Origin: Nepenthes gracilis | Taxonomy: Eukaryota; Streptophyta; Magnoliopsida; Caryophyllales; Nepenthaceae | Reading direction: 5' to 3' | Length of the DNA stretch: 64,000 bases | Assembly (NCBI GenBank): GCA_033239525.1 | Contig: BSYO01000009.1 | Location: 15,273,299-15,337,298 of the forward strand | Part shown: positions 24,452 to 36,596 of the stretch, piece by piece | Numbering within the stretch: the stretch's first letter is position 1 | Layout: each line of letters opens with the position of its first letter | The notes under the pieces: generated by a model | Database searches by the model: none | Seen by the model: only the letters and a program-made list of their open reading frames with translations | What the model was told of the DNA's origin: nothing | Position numbers and translations under genes: made by a program

Positions 24452-26595
24452 TTTTTTTTTTTTTTTTTTTGGTAAGTAAGTAAAGTGTATTAAAAAGAAG
24501 GGAAAGGAAATTACAACACCTATGTTCTAATCCAAGTGTTTTGCTGTCTTGGAGGTAAAGTATAGTAGTAAGGGCAGCCCCTAAATAACATGGCACAAGT
24601 CATGAAAACAAGAAATCAAGCATAAAAGGCTGACATCTTAGGAAATCAAACAGAAGCTAAACACTCGGGTGATTGCAACTCGGATCTTCCGGACTTCTCA
24701 ACCCAGAACATCGCGGGACCAACCAACAGCAGCACCTCAGCAATTTGGCAACTCGGTTCTTATCTGACTTCTCAACCCAGAACATCTCGGCTTCTCAACC
24801 CAAAACATCTCGGCATCTTTCTACAGCAGCACCACGCCCATTTGGCATCCCGGTTCTTTACCGTCTACTCAACCAAGACACCTCGGCACTGTTCTACAGC
24901 AGCACCTCGGAAAAAAATACAACTCGGATAAAGGCAGATAAAGACCTCGGTCTTCACTGGAGCGCTTAGCCGTTTACCTCGGCACTTTGCATATATCTTG
25001 GCTAAAAGCTGGAGTATCTTTTGATTGTATCTCGGTACTTGCCCAACTTCTTAACCCGGCTCGGCCAAGACTGAAATCTCGTATGATTACACCTCGGCTC
25101 TTGCCCGACTTCTCAACCCAAAAGCTACTCAGACAATCAATCCTGGAAAGTAGATCATTCTTTCCAAATCCATAGTGCGTAGATGTCAACAAAGACATCT
25201 GCTGAAAATTTATTCCAGCAGGGGATTTCTTACAGCAGGGCACAGCTGCTGAAAAATCAGCACAATACCAAGACAGCATGAAACATCACCCATTCATAAG
25301 CTACTGAAGTCAACAAAGGAATCCACTCCATCTGCTGAAATACAGCAGATCACTAGCACACGACAGCATCAGTTAGCAGCCACTTGGAGCAAGGAGAGGA
25401 CTCCTAAACTCGGCATATACAGCTACCAGAACATCAGGTGCTGTCACTACTCCATCAACTCCAATTTGTGATTCAAAAGGGGGGAGAACCCACGCCCTTT
25501 GGGTTCTTGGGAGATGGTTTTCGTTGTCCCCGGGCCTTTGATCTCTTCCATGGTACCGCCTATAGAGCAAAGGAAGGCTATTGAAGACAGGAGGCTTCAG
25601 CAGCACCATGAGAGACTTGGGCAGCATGCTCATGCTTAGCAGAAGCCACATCTGCAATACGTGTAGCTTGGGTGCTACAAGGCATGAGCCCTCGTGTTAG
25701 CGCCAGGCTACGATTGTCCTTAAGCTCCGTCAATTGCCTACGTAAACTCTCTACTTTAGAAGTGATTTTGCTGGTAGAAGACGGTCAAGTCTCCTTAACA
25801 CAGCAAGATCTCCTCAGAGCTTCCGAACGATCCGTATCAGAAATAGGTTTGATGAGCAGCGAGGTTTCACAATGTGGTTTATTCGTATTAGTACCACTTT
25901 TCAAAATTTTCACAAAAGACGCTATATAATTGCAAGAAGAATGAGGCCCATCCACACTCAATCCTTGTGGAAGGAGGCTGCACTGATGCACAGTGGCCAC
26001 TGGATTCGACACTGTGTTGGTGGCTTGAAAGGACTGGGGATCATCAAACTCCACACAGACACTGTCCATACCTTCGGGTCTAGGTGCCAGGTTGGGGGCA
26101 GCTACACACGGTGACAAGAGGGTAACATTTTCAGGATTCCTCCCAATGACGACATCCTTCAATAAGGGTATCGTTGATGCTGGATGCTGGGAACTATTAG
26201 GCATGGATTTCGGCTCATTTGCAAAACCACCATCATCCAAGGAGGTCTGGAGCTCAGAGGTTGCCTCACTTATGGCACCACCTGTCACCGAGTCATCATT
26301 CGTATTAACTCTATGCATTTCTAACTCAGTTTGGTCGGCAACAGCAGGGCCCGAGGATCCAGCATCCTCTTGAAGGGGAGCAAAGGGATTGGTAGAGCAA
26401 CTAGAAACGATTGCACCAATCGGTTGGCCATATAGAGCAGGTTGCTTTGAACGGTCCCATTGGTCCTTATCAGCGGATTTCTTGGTTTTGCATTTAGATT
26501 CATCATGACCTAACATTAGGCAGCAACCATATCGAGTCGGCTTCCAACTATATTTCACATTCACCACAGATTGGGATGCGGAATCTGGGCATGAC
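24452..26595 (-). mobile_element. L1-type LINE remnant lacking ORF2
   Basis: On the minus strand the 3' end is a 19-base A-run (T-run at 24452-24470 on the plus strand), preceded by TTTTTAATACACTTTACTTA, a typical plant L1 end. The 5' part (25785-26595) encodes the end of ORF1. VNVKYSWKPTRYGCCLMLGHDESKC resembles the L1 ORF1 zinc knuckle, with a tyrosine replacing the first cysteine, followed by a long Ser/Pro-rich tail. No endonuclease or reverse transcriptase is found between it and the 3' end, so ORF2 was deleted. About 24670-25150 contains many degenerate ACCTCGG/CTCAACCCA-type repeats. The 5' end is truncated. Confidence 0.75.
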
Positions 26596-26687
26596 AGAGC
26601 AATGCTTTCAAATGAATGCTTTCACTTTATCCAACTGGTTTTAAAATGTAATTTCCTTTGTAAAAAATGAGTTCACATGTTCTTCTG

Positions 26688-26811
26688 GGGTTTGACAGAG
26701 AAGGGAAGCTGTGAACCATATGTGGCAGTGGTCGATAAGTTACTTTCTACATTTGGAGGTGATGATACACCAGCCTGTGGTTTTGGATTCGGTGATGCAG
26801 TCATTGTTGAA
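26688..26811 (+). pseudogene. HisRS relic exon (motif 3 region)
   Basis: One frame gives GFDREGKL, then a stop, then TICGSGR, a damaged form of the family motif C-G-G-G-R-Y-D. After a small deletion another frame gives LLSTFGGDDTPACGFGFGDA, followed by VIVE, which is motif 3 with its histidine-binding glycine-rich stretch. A good GT donor (GTAAGT) follows at 26812. The sequence just before the exon reads TTCTGGGG, so the AG acceptor expected there is missing. Stops, deletion and splice loss all show decay. Confidence 0.9.
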
Positions 26812-29800
26812 GTAAGTTCAGCCTACTTGTTTTCTATTTTGCATCTTTGCTTCATAAAGTTTTAACATAGTGATGCTAGTTCTTAAAATGTTATTAACCT
26901 TGTTTTTTTCTGAACCCAAATGAATTCTATACCAGAGTGACTACAGTGAAAGAGTTACCATTCTGTACGAAGATATGTTTTTGACAGTTTTTCCTTACAC
27001 CTACCATTTGAATCCATTTTCCCTATTCAATAATCTTAAATATTTTTAATTGCTAGGTTTAACTGGTGTGTTGTTACTGGGTTCTAGTGACTTTGTAGCT
27101 GCCATTAGCTTAAGGCATGCAGAGTTGCCCTAGTAGAGTCTGGCAATGCATATCTTTTATTTCTATCTTGGATGAAATGCTTCTATTACTACCATAAAAT
27201 ATGCTCTTTGCAAATGATATAATAAAAAGATGATGTGCATGTCAATCCCATATTACTAATAAGAAATTTTACTGCATTTTAGCTAGTTGTCATTGTTACT
27301 AATGGTAAAAAGTGCTGCTAAATGCAATGCATCTCTCCCTGTCTCCTTCTATGGATGTCTTATTGCTGCACCTCTTTCTTCCTCTCCCTCACTGTGGATG
27401 TGTGCCCAAGAGACAATGGAGGGAGTGGAGAAAGGGAGACGATCTGCAAGGCATATGAAAGTATGTAGCATATGTGGATTGAAATATGGGTAAACCAATC
27501 TCATCAACTAGCCAGTTATGAAATGTACAATTGCAATAACAATATGGGCTGCTAAGTAAAGGTTAAATAAGGGCCGGTTTGGGAAGTTAAGAGGGTATGG
27601 AGAAACTTCATAGCACCACCTGAGGCCCCCGGTTCATCCATCTGAGCATGGAAGACTAGCTCTTTCTAACCCTAGATACTTTCTACAATGTGCTTGATGT
27701 AGCAGCTGTGTTATCAGCCATGGATATGGTGCTGTGGAAGCTGTCCGGGAAAGGTTGTTTTGGTGTTTCAGGCACTAAATGTTTTGTTGAATGATGCCAA
27801 CTATCCTTGGACAGTGATTTTGAAGTCATAGTTGCTATCAGAATTGCTTTTGTTATGGGGAGGCCCCTCAAACTCTTTAAATAGGATTTAAATGGTTGAG
27901 TCTTTCAAAGGGAGGATTTGAATGGCTGATTGATTTCCTACATTGTTGCTCTTTTTTATTTTGATTTTCTATTTTTGGGTTAGAGGTGTAGTGCTTAGAC
28001 TGTACATTATTCCTTCTTCATCGGAGGCTTCTTTGGCTTTATGATACTTGCACACACTCTTTCATATCTGGATTAGTTTGTCAAGATAATGAATTATTCA
28101 GTGAATATGTTTTACCAGATAACTCTTTTCACTAGGCACAACTAATTCCAAACTCATTTTATCTACCATATCTTGAGGACAATTATAAGGAAATGGAATT
28201 TTGAAAAAAGTTGTTACGCTTATTGATTTTTAGAAAATCATTACTCTATTGGGCATTAACTAACGGGGTTCTGTTCAACTGCACTGATTCGCTTGCTTAG
28301 CAGCAATTATTCAATTGTTATGACCATTACAAATTATGTAATGGCCATACATGTTAAACCAATTATAAAGTAATTACTAAATGTAAAACATAGCTCATTT
28401 TGACTAGAAATGAAACAAAAAATTTGTTATCCATTAAAACTAGATAGAAAGATTCAAGAAAATAAAATAAAATATACATTGAGAGTATGAGGAATTTATT
28501 TATTGGTGTCTCTAAAGTCAATGAAGGGTTTCAAAAACTAATGATAAAAGTGTGCCTTTTCTAATAATAGCATGCTAGAATAGGCTATGTCAAGCAGTTT
28601 ATTGAATTTGTTGAAAACATATAATTTTATTTCTGTTCCTATTTTGTTAGATTTTATTTTTGAAAAGATTTATTTCCTACTTGTATCTGGGGAGCTGGTG
28701 CATTTGTCATTTTCCTTTATTGGAATGCCATCTCGGCACTCTATTTTTCAAGTTTTTCCGATTACCAATCACACACACCAAAAAAAAAAAAAATGTTTTT
28801 CATACTCACATTTGAACATTCAATGTCTCTAGCTATGGCATTTTTGCTTGTGAAATCAGTGAAACCCTAAACTAAAGACTTATGATAATCAAGGGTAAAA
28901 CTAAAATTAGTCAAAAAATAACTGGATATGACAATAATAGGCATAGTGCATGAGGTAATTGCATAGGGGCTCTTGGGAGGGTTGGATGTACTTAGTGTTA
29001 TCCATGTATTATAAAGAGGCTGCTTCTGTGAGGTATAATAACTGATATTGTGATTTAGAAAAAAAAAAAAAATTACACTGCCTAAGTTCATTGAATATAA
29101 TTACTATTCTGGATTTTCAGTTTAATTCTTGTAAATCAATGTGAGCCAGGCAATAAAATAGTGGGAACAATATTTTTTTCTACCACGACGGTCATGGTAT
29201 TTATGCAACATCCACAGTGGCACATGCCTCGTGACCATAAGGGTGACCACAACCACGAGCTGATTTACTTCCATTGTGGCTCACTCTTGGATAATACTTC
29301 TCATATACATATGTTGGTGCTCTGCTGTTCCTTCATGGGTACTAGCTTAACAAAAATTATTTTCTGGTAAGCCTCCTTATCCTCCTCATCTTGAATTCCT
29401 TGTTCATTAAAGAAACAAAGGGAAAAAGAAAAAGAACCCCTCTTCCAAATCAATTGATGTGCTTTGCTTGACAAGTCATCATCTTGATATTGTGCTTGTA
29501 GTTTGTCTAACAACAGCAGTTGTCATATCCATTAATCCTCTCAAAACTCTCTCGCTGTCTAACAACAGCGGTTGTCCTCTTCATGAACCCAGATTTATTA
29601 TCCCATGGGGACAACTTCTTGTACCAGATTGGATTTTAGCAATTGAAAATCTATCGTTTCCCTTCTAGTTTAGGGTCTTTTATGTAACTTGATTTGTCTG
29701 CTCATCCTTTTGTGCCACATGATTTTCTGCAGCCATTCAATGTCTAATTTAATTGTCTCTTGTCAAGAAGATAATTGTTCAGACAGAATCTGAGATCAAT

Positions 29801-30613
29801 CACGAAGATAATCTTCTGATCAGAAAATCTCTGCTATGTGCAAACGTCATGTGACCATCTGATCAGAAGCCTATTGGGAAACATTGGGAATCACCCCAAC
29901 TGCCATAAATGACCTTTCTGCTCCCACACTTGTCGGAATCCTCTGAGGATTGACGATCATTAGAACAATAGCTGACATGAGCTTCCAAGCGTCATCTCAG
30001 ATCACTTACTATTGTGATTATGATGGCCCACTCTCTCTTTGCACCTCTTCTGAGAGTGCTTTAATCAGTGTGATACTGCCAGCAATTGAACAGTACTGGG
30101 AGATTGCTCTCAGTGCAGATGGTTCTCTCTTTCTGATGGCTTTCTATTTGGTTGACGTGCAATGTATGATGAGTCTTCACTCTTCAGAATGGGTTTACTT
30201 GATATAGGGATTTAGAGATTCAAATAAGTAGAGTATTTGCTGATGAGCTTTGTCAAAGTAAACTTTGAAGTTGAGGAGAATGTGTGGAAAACTTAGGAGG
30301 TGCATAGCACTGTACGGAATTTCTGTCTGGATGGTCATCTCTTCAAGCAATCTTTCTTGTTAACATTTAGGTAATTAAGAGTGATAGTCTTTGAATTGCT
30401 TATTTTTGGTGTGGGATAGTCTAATATCTTTTCTTTTTCTAGGATTAAAAGTGCTCTGGTGAACATGATTTGGGTGGTTGGGAGGAGCTGGAGGATGCCA
30501 ATACTTCAATGGTTCTTTTTAAAAAAAAAAAAATTTGCATGGATGAGAAAATTCTGATATTTTGTTTGCTAATTGTTGGTGAGGGGGCTTAGGTTTCTTC
30601 TCTAGGGAAGGCC
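26812..30613 (+). other. Expanded intron of the HisRS relic
   Basis: Nothing recognised with confidence. Small open frames (for example 29161-29370, 29459-29668 and 29950-30207) resemble no family I know. Short A-runs occur at about 28778 and 29056. Confidence 0.5.
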
Positions 30614-30618
30614 TTTGT

Positions 30619-31699
30619 TGTTGGGGTTTGACCTAGATACGCTCTACCCGGCAAGTGGAAAAACTCGAACCCCCCGTTGGCCGTTAGCTACTAAGAATGT
30701 GAGCACAAGGAATACAAGAATGCACAACGATTTTTAACGTAGAAAACTCTTTTCAACTAAAGGAAAAATTATGGGATAAATTTCGAAGAATTTCACTACG
30801 TAAAATCGGTTACAAACCCTCGAGACAGAATATCGTTAATCCACCAGAGACAAAGCAAGAAAAACAATCTCCAGAGTAAGGAAACTCCCCTTTACTCTTT
30901 TCTCTCTTTTTCTTCTCTCTTTTCTCTTCTCTGGTGGCGCTCTTTGCTCTCCGATTTTATAAGTGTGGTGGTAAACGGTAAACGGCGAAGGTTCTCTTCT
31001 GTATTTCGTTTTTGCTCCATTACACACACAACTCTAAAGCTCTTGGTGCGCTTTATAATGATGCCTGGCCAATATCTCACTTGCTCAACTGCCCTGATCT
31101 TGTAGAGGATTTGTTACACCAACTTTGTCATTTCCTGCGCTTTCAATAGTTCCCGTTTTCCCACAGATAGCGCATGTTTTGTAAGTCGGCTACCTACTTT
31201 GTAAAATCGGTTACCTACTCTACAAAGCCTGGTGCCTGCTCTGCAAAACCTGGTGCTTGCTCTGCAAAGCCTGATGCATACTCTGCAAAGTCGTTTATAA
31301 GCTCTGCCCAGTTGTCTCCTTTGAATTGGCGTTGCTTAGCCACCCCTTTGCATTAGCGCCCTCGATTGGCCTCATCCCAGCTTGGCCACACTGGCCTGGC
31401 TACTCCTGGCCGGCCTCCTCTCAGCCGACCGGCCTCCTTGGCCGAATTCTTCTTCCATCCGGTCGGCCTCTCCAGCCGGCCTCCTGTTGGCTGGCCTCCT
31501 GCAGGCCGACCTCCTGTTGTCCAGACAGCTACTGCTGGCCGGCCTCCTGTTGGGTAGCCTCCTGCAAGCTGACCTCCTGCTGTCCGGCTGGCTATTTCGT
31601 GCTCGCGAATATTCCGATCATTTTACAAGTCTCGTGCGAACCTCTGATGACTTTCCGTTTGTTGAGCTACTCACAATGGAGTGACCAAAAAACCCAACA
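30619..31699 (-). repeat. Solo LTR with perfect TTTGT target duplication
   Basis: A 1081-bp unit beginning TGTTGGGG and ending AACCCAACA (TG...CA with short inverted ends). It is flanked by TTTGT at 30614-30618 and 31700-31704. No internal retrotransposon sequence is attached, so it is a solo LTR left by recombination. A TATA-like CTTATAAAAT on the minus strand at about 30955-30964 suggests minus orientation (inference). It contains degenerate tandem units of CTCTGCAAAGCCTGGTGC type (about 31195-31295) and GGCCGGCCTCCTGTTGG type (about 31400-31590). It lies in an intron of the HisRS relic. Its left part has an AACGTAGAAAAC box also seen in the solo LTR at 62790-63749. Confidence 0.88.
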
Positions 31700-31704
31700 T
31701 TTGT

Positions 31705-32394
31705 GGTTCAAGTTCTTAAACTATTGTTACTTGAAAAAATGACAAGTTATACTATACTGTTGGTGGTGGCAAATCTTATTGTTTCTGGGGAAGGCTGTTT
31801 TGAATAAAAACTCTCTAGGGCCCCCACTTTTGTCATGAAAGTTATACTATACTGTTGGTGGTGACAAGTTATACTAAAATGGTTATTGGAGCCATATTAC
31901 CAGAATTTTGCATAGTACTGCCCATGTCAGATAGACTAGAAGCTTTTGCATGCTTATTGTGAGGTGAGCATTTCTTATAATGGCAGTGTTTTTAAGTTAT
32001 TCAGCCAAATGAAAAGCACTGAGGAGGAGAAAGGATTAAGAAGAGCTGATGCCAGATGCATGCCTTATTTCCATGTTGTTTAAACAAATCTGATGTCATA
32101 TAATCTTACAGTACAAAGATTATATAGACTTGTGAGCCCGTTAGATGACCACTAGAGTTATCTCGTTTTAATCATAATCATTTCCTATAGCTACTAGGGT
32201 CTTGTAAACGTTCATATGATTTGGTGGTATTTTAACAATCCTTATCCACCATCCTCATACTGGCTTTACCCTCCATCTGAACTTTTATGAATGATTTGGT
32301 CACTTATGTTGCTTATGCTTCAACAAGTATGTCATTTTCTCCGTTGTTTCATTTGCCTTTTCCCTCTTGTCATTGTGCTTTGTTTGGTTCACAG
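31705..32394 (+). other. Intron remnant before the last recognised HisRS exon
   Basis: Non-coding; nothing recognised. It ends with a pyrimidine-rich stretch and a TTCACAG acceptor at about 32388-32394. Confidence 0.6.
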
Positions 32395-32556
32395 CTGTTA
32401 AAAGAAAAGGGCCTTCTTCCAGAACATAGCTTCCAGGTGGACAACATAGTGCTCTCTGGATCCTGACCTCAAAGGTGCAGCTGCTCTAGTTGCTTCCATA
32501 CTAAGAGGGAAAGGCCAAAGTGTTGATCTTGTCTTGGAGAGCAAACCCTTAAAATG
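32395..32556 (+). pseudogene. HisRS relic exon (anticodon-binding domain)
   Basis: The first frame reads LLKEKGLLPEHSFQVDNIV. After a frameshift near 32450 the next frame reads LDPDLKGAAALVASILRGK, followed by GQSVDLVLESKPLKW. This corresponds to the start of the anticodon-binding domain of bacterial-type histidyl-tRNA synthetase. A GT donor follows. The remaining C-terminal exon is not clearly found; a weak candidate is about 32672-32720. Confidence 0.88.
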
Positions 32557-34446
32557 GTTAGGAAGCATTTTTTTTTTTCCATTTTTATATGCTTAAGGGT
32601 TTCAAGTAGATATGCAGATTTCCAGCTAACGTAACGACGCCTCACTTTTTTGTTAAATTTGCATTTGCAGCTCTGAGATTGGATAATTCATCTGGGTCTC
32701 TTCCTGAAAATATTGTTTTTGTATTTATTTTCTTCTATTTATTTATTTATTTTTGTGAATATTCTTGTGTGGAAGTAGTACAGTTTTACTGAGCTACCTG
32801 TAAACCAATTCCACACCCAGTGCTGTATTCTGGTACTCTTTGCAACGGGGTCAATCGATACATCATTGCAAAGAAAATTGACTGAAAAATGGAGTACATT
32901 ATAATCTTCACTTATAGTTTTTTTTTTTTTTTTCTGTACATTATTTACAGAAAAAGAATGATAAGTATATCTCTGTATGCCACCTAGAAATCATCCTCTC
33001 CGGAACTTGATGTTGCTGTAATTTGCTTATATGATTGAAGTAGAGCCGCATGTACAATTCATATTAAAATAACTTGGTTTGATTTTTATTAAGCCTCTCT
33101 GTATGTCACCTATCTCTCTATTATGATCCCAGCTGACTCCTTGATTTGCTAACTAAGCCCTAGCTTACTAGAAAAACACTTTATTTCGAAATTCCTCCCT
33201 TTCTTGCCTGCCTGGGTAAATGATTAAGCAGAGTAGCATTATCCAAAGCTGTGGATGCTAGAAGAATGAGATATTCCAAAACATTCACTTATGATAGAAT
33301 TTGAACTAATTGAGCCACAGTTGGTTGTTTCTTTCCAATCGCAACAAAAACACAGTACAGTGTCTCACTCTCAACAGTGGCCCTTGAGTTCATTTGTTTT
33401 TGTGGGCTTATCTGCCAGTCGCGTTGGGTCTATCACTCAGTTGAAAGCTATAAAATAATCTGCAGTAGTCCAAAACTAGAATTTGCCCAATATTGCAAAG
33501 TAGCCTCCCTTGCTTCTTACTGCTGTTTTAAATTTTCTTAAGTTCTTCTCTTCCAAATTCTTATTATGAACGAATTCTTCTTCTAATGAAACTGAAGTCA
33601 GATGTTTATAACTTGAAACAATGAATATGTGGCTCACAAAAGTTAAGTCACAACTTTGTAAAATTAGCAAATGCATGTAAAATATATATTTGCCTGGTTG
33701 AATGAAACAGGCAAAAAATTACGTGTCTCCTTGTTCTGTGGTTTTTTATTGTATTGCCCATAGGGTGTTCAAGTGTCATCTCTTTCAAAAGAAACACCCA
33801 TGGTTGATTGGGTACTTGAGTCATAATTTAGTTCCACTACATAAAAAAGCTTTATATTCTACTATATGATGGTGAATTTCACGGCTGATGCAATCAAATG
33901 ACTCTATGAATTGGTACCTGAATATACGTATGCATGTCAATCCTCATGATACCTTTTTCTCATTGGGGTCAAATCCCTCATTATGTTATACTTAGATCTG
34001 CCCTCGGAAGTTGCCGCTAATTTTCTTCACTGGGTCAATAGTTTGAAGCGTTTACTAGGCTTTCTCTAAAAGTGGAGAACACAAATTGGGGCAATAAATC
34101 GCCTAGTTGCTTATTATGATTGGAGAATACTTCCATCTCATCCCACAGATCGTCTTTGGAAAAAAAAGAAAAAAAAAAGAAAAGAAAGAGATTATTCCCT
34201 TTAAGCTTATACAGTACCACCTTTAAAAAAATACATCTTACCATTCGATCATACTAGTTTGATCAATATAAATAAGTTCTGACCTTTGTATTTGAAATGA
34301 ATTTGAAAAAGGTATGGCCACTTTGTTTCTTTATGACTGAGATTAAATTATCACAGTTCATTAAAGAAAAAAGATCCTTTTTGTTAGTTGAAAGAGGAAA
34401 AAATCTTGTTTTTTTGAACCATTTTTTCTCGATATTGGTTTTACAG
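32557..34446. other. Spacer between the two gene relics
   Basis: No gene recognised. Homopolymer T-runs lie near 32568 and 32919, and purine-rich simple sequence at about 34158-34190. It may include the lost end of the HisRS gene and the promoter and first non-coding exon of the DP gene. Confidence 0.5.
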
Positions 34447-34706
34447 GTTTGTACTACATCTAGTCTGAATGCAGGAATGATAACTGGAGGTAATCCCCAA
34501 GAAGATGGAGAGAAAAATCCAAAAAATGCTAGTAGGTCATGGGGCACCACCATTTCTGGTCAATCATTATCAACTAGTGGCAGTGTTGGATTGCCATCCA
34601 GTCGGAGTGAAGCAGGATTGACAACACCAGCCAACGAGAGTACTCTTCGTAAATTAGGCCATCTTGAGATCCAGGGTGATGACACTGGGTCCCAAGGGGC
34701 CATTGT
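34447..34706 (+). pseudogene. DP relic, N-terminal exon (open)
   Basis: Preceded by a TTTTACAG acceptor. A real ATG is at 34477 (MITGGNPQEDGEK), and the frame stays open to the GT donor at 34707. It encodes the Ser/Thr-rich N-terminus typical of plant DP proteins, including RSWGTTISGQSLSTSG and LEIQGDDTGSQGAIV. This is the best-preserved exon of the relic and joins the next exon in phase. Confidence 0.9.
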
Positions 34707-35017
34707 GTGAGTATTTTTTCCGTCTAAAAGTACTGTTTCCATCCATATGATGCTGAACATTACAGGAGATTTTTCTGTGCATTTTTCCATGCTTGAAATG
34801 TGTGCGAACTATAATTTTAATAATTTTTGGTGTTTGATTACTAGTTGTAGCCAACTTCTCAAGTTTAAGTTATTACTGGTTGTACATCTATTCAATTTTA
34901 TTGAGGATAGCTTTTTCCTTGTTTGCATTATCTTATTCTTTGATATCACTTGTCTTGGGATATGCTGTTTGTTTGCTCACTCTTGTGGCCATAAATATCA
35001 TACTGATTATCCCACAG

Positions 35018-35097
35018 TAGCAGGAAGAAGAAGAGAGGTCAACGTGCTGCTGGTGGTGAGGAAAGTGGAAGAGGGCTTTGGCAGTTTTGTATGAAAG
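35018..35097 (+). pseudogene. DP relic, basic exon
   Basis: An AG acceptor lies before it and a GT donor after it. It joins the previous exon in phase and encodes SRKKKRGQRAAGGEESGRGL, then WQFCMK. The family normally has R-Q-F-S-M-K at the end, so two conserved positions are changed. Confidence 0.9.
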
Positions 35098-35282
35098 GTA
35101 AATATTTTGCCTCAAATTTTGGCACAAATCCATGTTCTGGAAACTACATCTTCTCTGTTGGTGGAATATTCATGTTTGATGTTATTTTAATGTCTTTTTC
35201 TTTTTTCTGTGGGTTTCAAATGTAATTATTGGCTTCTATTATTGCTGACATTATGTATGAAATTTATTCTCATTATGTGCAG

Positions 35283-35320
35283 TTTGCGAGAAAGTGGAAA
35301 GCAAGGGAAGGACCACATAG
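35283..35320 (+). pseudogene. DP relic, start of DNA-binding domain, ends in a stop
   Basis: After the acceptor AG (35281-35282) the frame gives VCEKVESKGRTT and then TAG at 35318-35320. The family continues with a Y-N-E-V-A-D-E-L segment, which is lost here. The downstream ACATAGCTGGTAATTT sequence is repeated near 35420, suggesting a local rearrangement. Confidence 0.88.
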
Positions 35321-36412
35321 CTGGTAATTTCATAGCTGGAAAGCAAGGTCAGGTGGTGGTTTCTTAAATTCATGCTTCTTTTATTCAGATTCTACTGGAT
35401 TTGTCAATGAAATGAGATACATAGCTGGTAATTTTCATTGCTGCAGTAAGTTTTTGTTGGGCATTCTATTCATGCGTTGGTATCATTTTGAATTTCAATT
35501 TGCAGTAAGTCAATGGTGTACTTTGCTGTTTGATTGATCTCTTGGTATCAAAAGTGATTTTTTCTTGAAGAAGTTTCATTGGTGTGGGGACACTTCGTTA
35601 TTTGCATTGCTATATGTTTAACCAGCAAAAAAAACGAAAAAAAGGGATGTTGCTGAAGAAGTTCATTTGCAATGTGGTTATATTTGTTGATGCATGTATT
35701 TTGCTAGCCATAGTTGATCCCTTTGCATATGCCTCTATTCTGTTGATTTGCTGGTGAATCATGGATCCTCTTTCCTTCCCTTATACAATAATAATGAATG
35801 TTTTCAAGTGCTTCTAAAAGGTTTTAACTACGGTAGAGGTAGAGCTACAAAGTTTCAATGTTGTAAAAAAATGTCCCTATTTTGGGATGGCTAATTGTCA
35901 AGCTTGGATGTGATGCTAGAATATTTTGGCTTGATATAATTAATCTTTTTGGTTAACCAATTACCACACTGAATAAAATGAGTTAGATTTGGGTTGGCCT
36001 TTGTGGCATGTTTTACTTTTTTATTGAACAAGTGGGCTAAGCATGCTTGGCATATGACACATGGAATGAAATATCGGTTAATATCCAATGTATCAACCAA
36101 TAATATATATTTGTATTGGGTTTTTAATACCGATATTTTTCGATATTGCGACAAAATTACGATATTTAAAATATCAACCAATATTTTCTTAGAGGTTATG
36201 ATTTATAGAAAAAATTTCTTTCCAATATGTCAGATAGCGAGACATATTATCTGATTTATCAGATACTGATATGACCATGCTTGACACCAATGTCGATATT
36301 TTCATCCATGATGTGACTACATTGTTGTCAAGGTAATGTAACAAGGATTAAAATATCAGTATCGGTATTGGTCATGATTATATTGGTATCGATTGTTTTG
36401 GGCGATATATGT

Positions 36413-36596
36413 TGGCATTGGTTATTGCAGACATAATTTTTTCTCGTGACCTCATCAAAAGTGAGTCTTGTGATAAAATTTGACCATCTTTTTTAAGATA
36501 GTTAGGCATTGGTTATTGCGGACATAATTTTTTCTTGTGACCTCATTAAAAGTGAGTCTTATGCTAAAATTTGTCCATCTTTTTTAAGATAGTTAC
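36413..36596 (+). repeat. Two-copy tandem duplication, 92-bp unit
   Basis: Copies at 36413-36504 and 36505-36596 begin GGCATTGGTTATTGC and end with TTTTTTAAGATAGTTA. They differ at several bases. Confidence 0.9.

Larger units (their letters stand above)
20019..32556 (+). pseudogene. Organellar histidyl-tRNA synthetase pseudogene
   Basis: The ancestral enzyme is a class II aminoacyl-tRNA synthetase that joins histidine to its tRNA in plastids and mitochondria. Four exon remnants in correct order and orientation are visible at 20019-20484, 20579-20674, 26688-26811 and 32395-32556. They cover the N-terminus, motif 1, the CGGGRYD/motif 3 region and part of the anticodon-binding domain. About 250 codons of the middle of the protein, including motif 2, are missing between 20674 and 26688, where a copia fragment and an L1 remnant now lie. 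The start codon is GTG, exon 1 contains a frameshift, the third remnant has stops and a lost splice acceptor, and the fourth has a frameshift. The identification is firm from several family motifs; non-function is also well supported. Confidence 0.9.

Noticed and set aside
29161..30207. Three frames of 69-85 codons as small genes in the HisRS intron
   Set aside because: No family resemblance, no splice structure, and they overlap frames on the other strand.
35891..36300. CGATATT-rich stretch as a named MITE
   Set aside because: I could not define terminal inverted repeats or a target duplication, so it is only mentioned within the intron.
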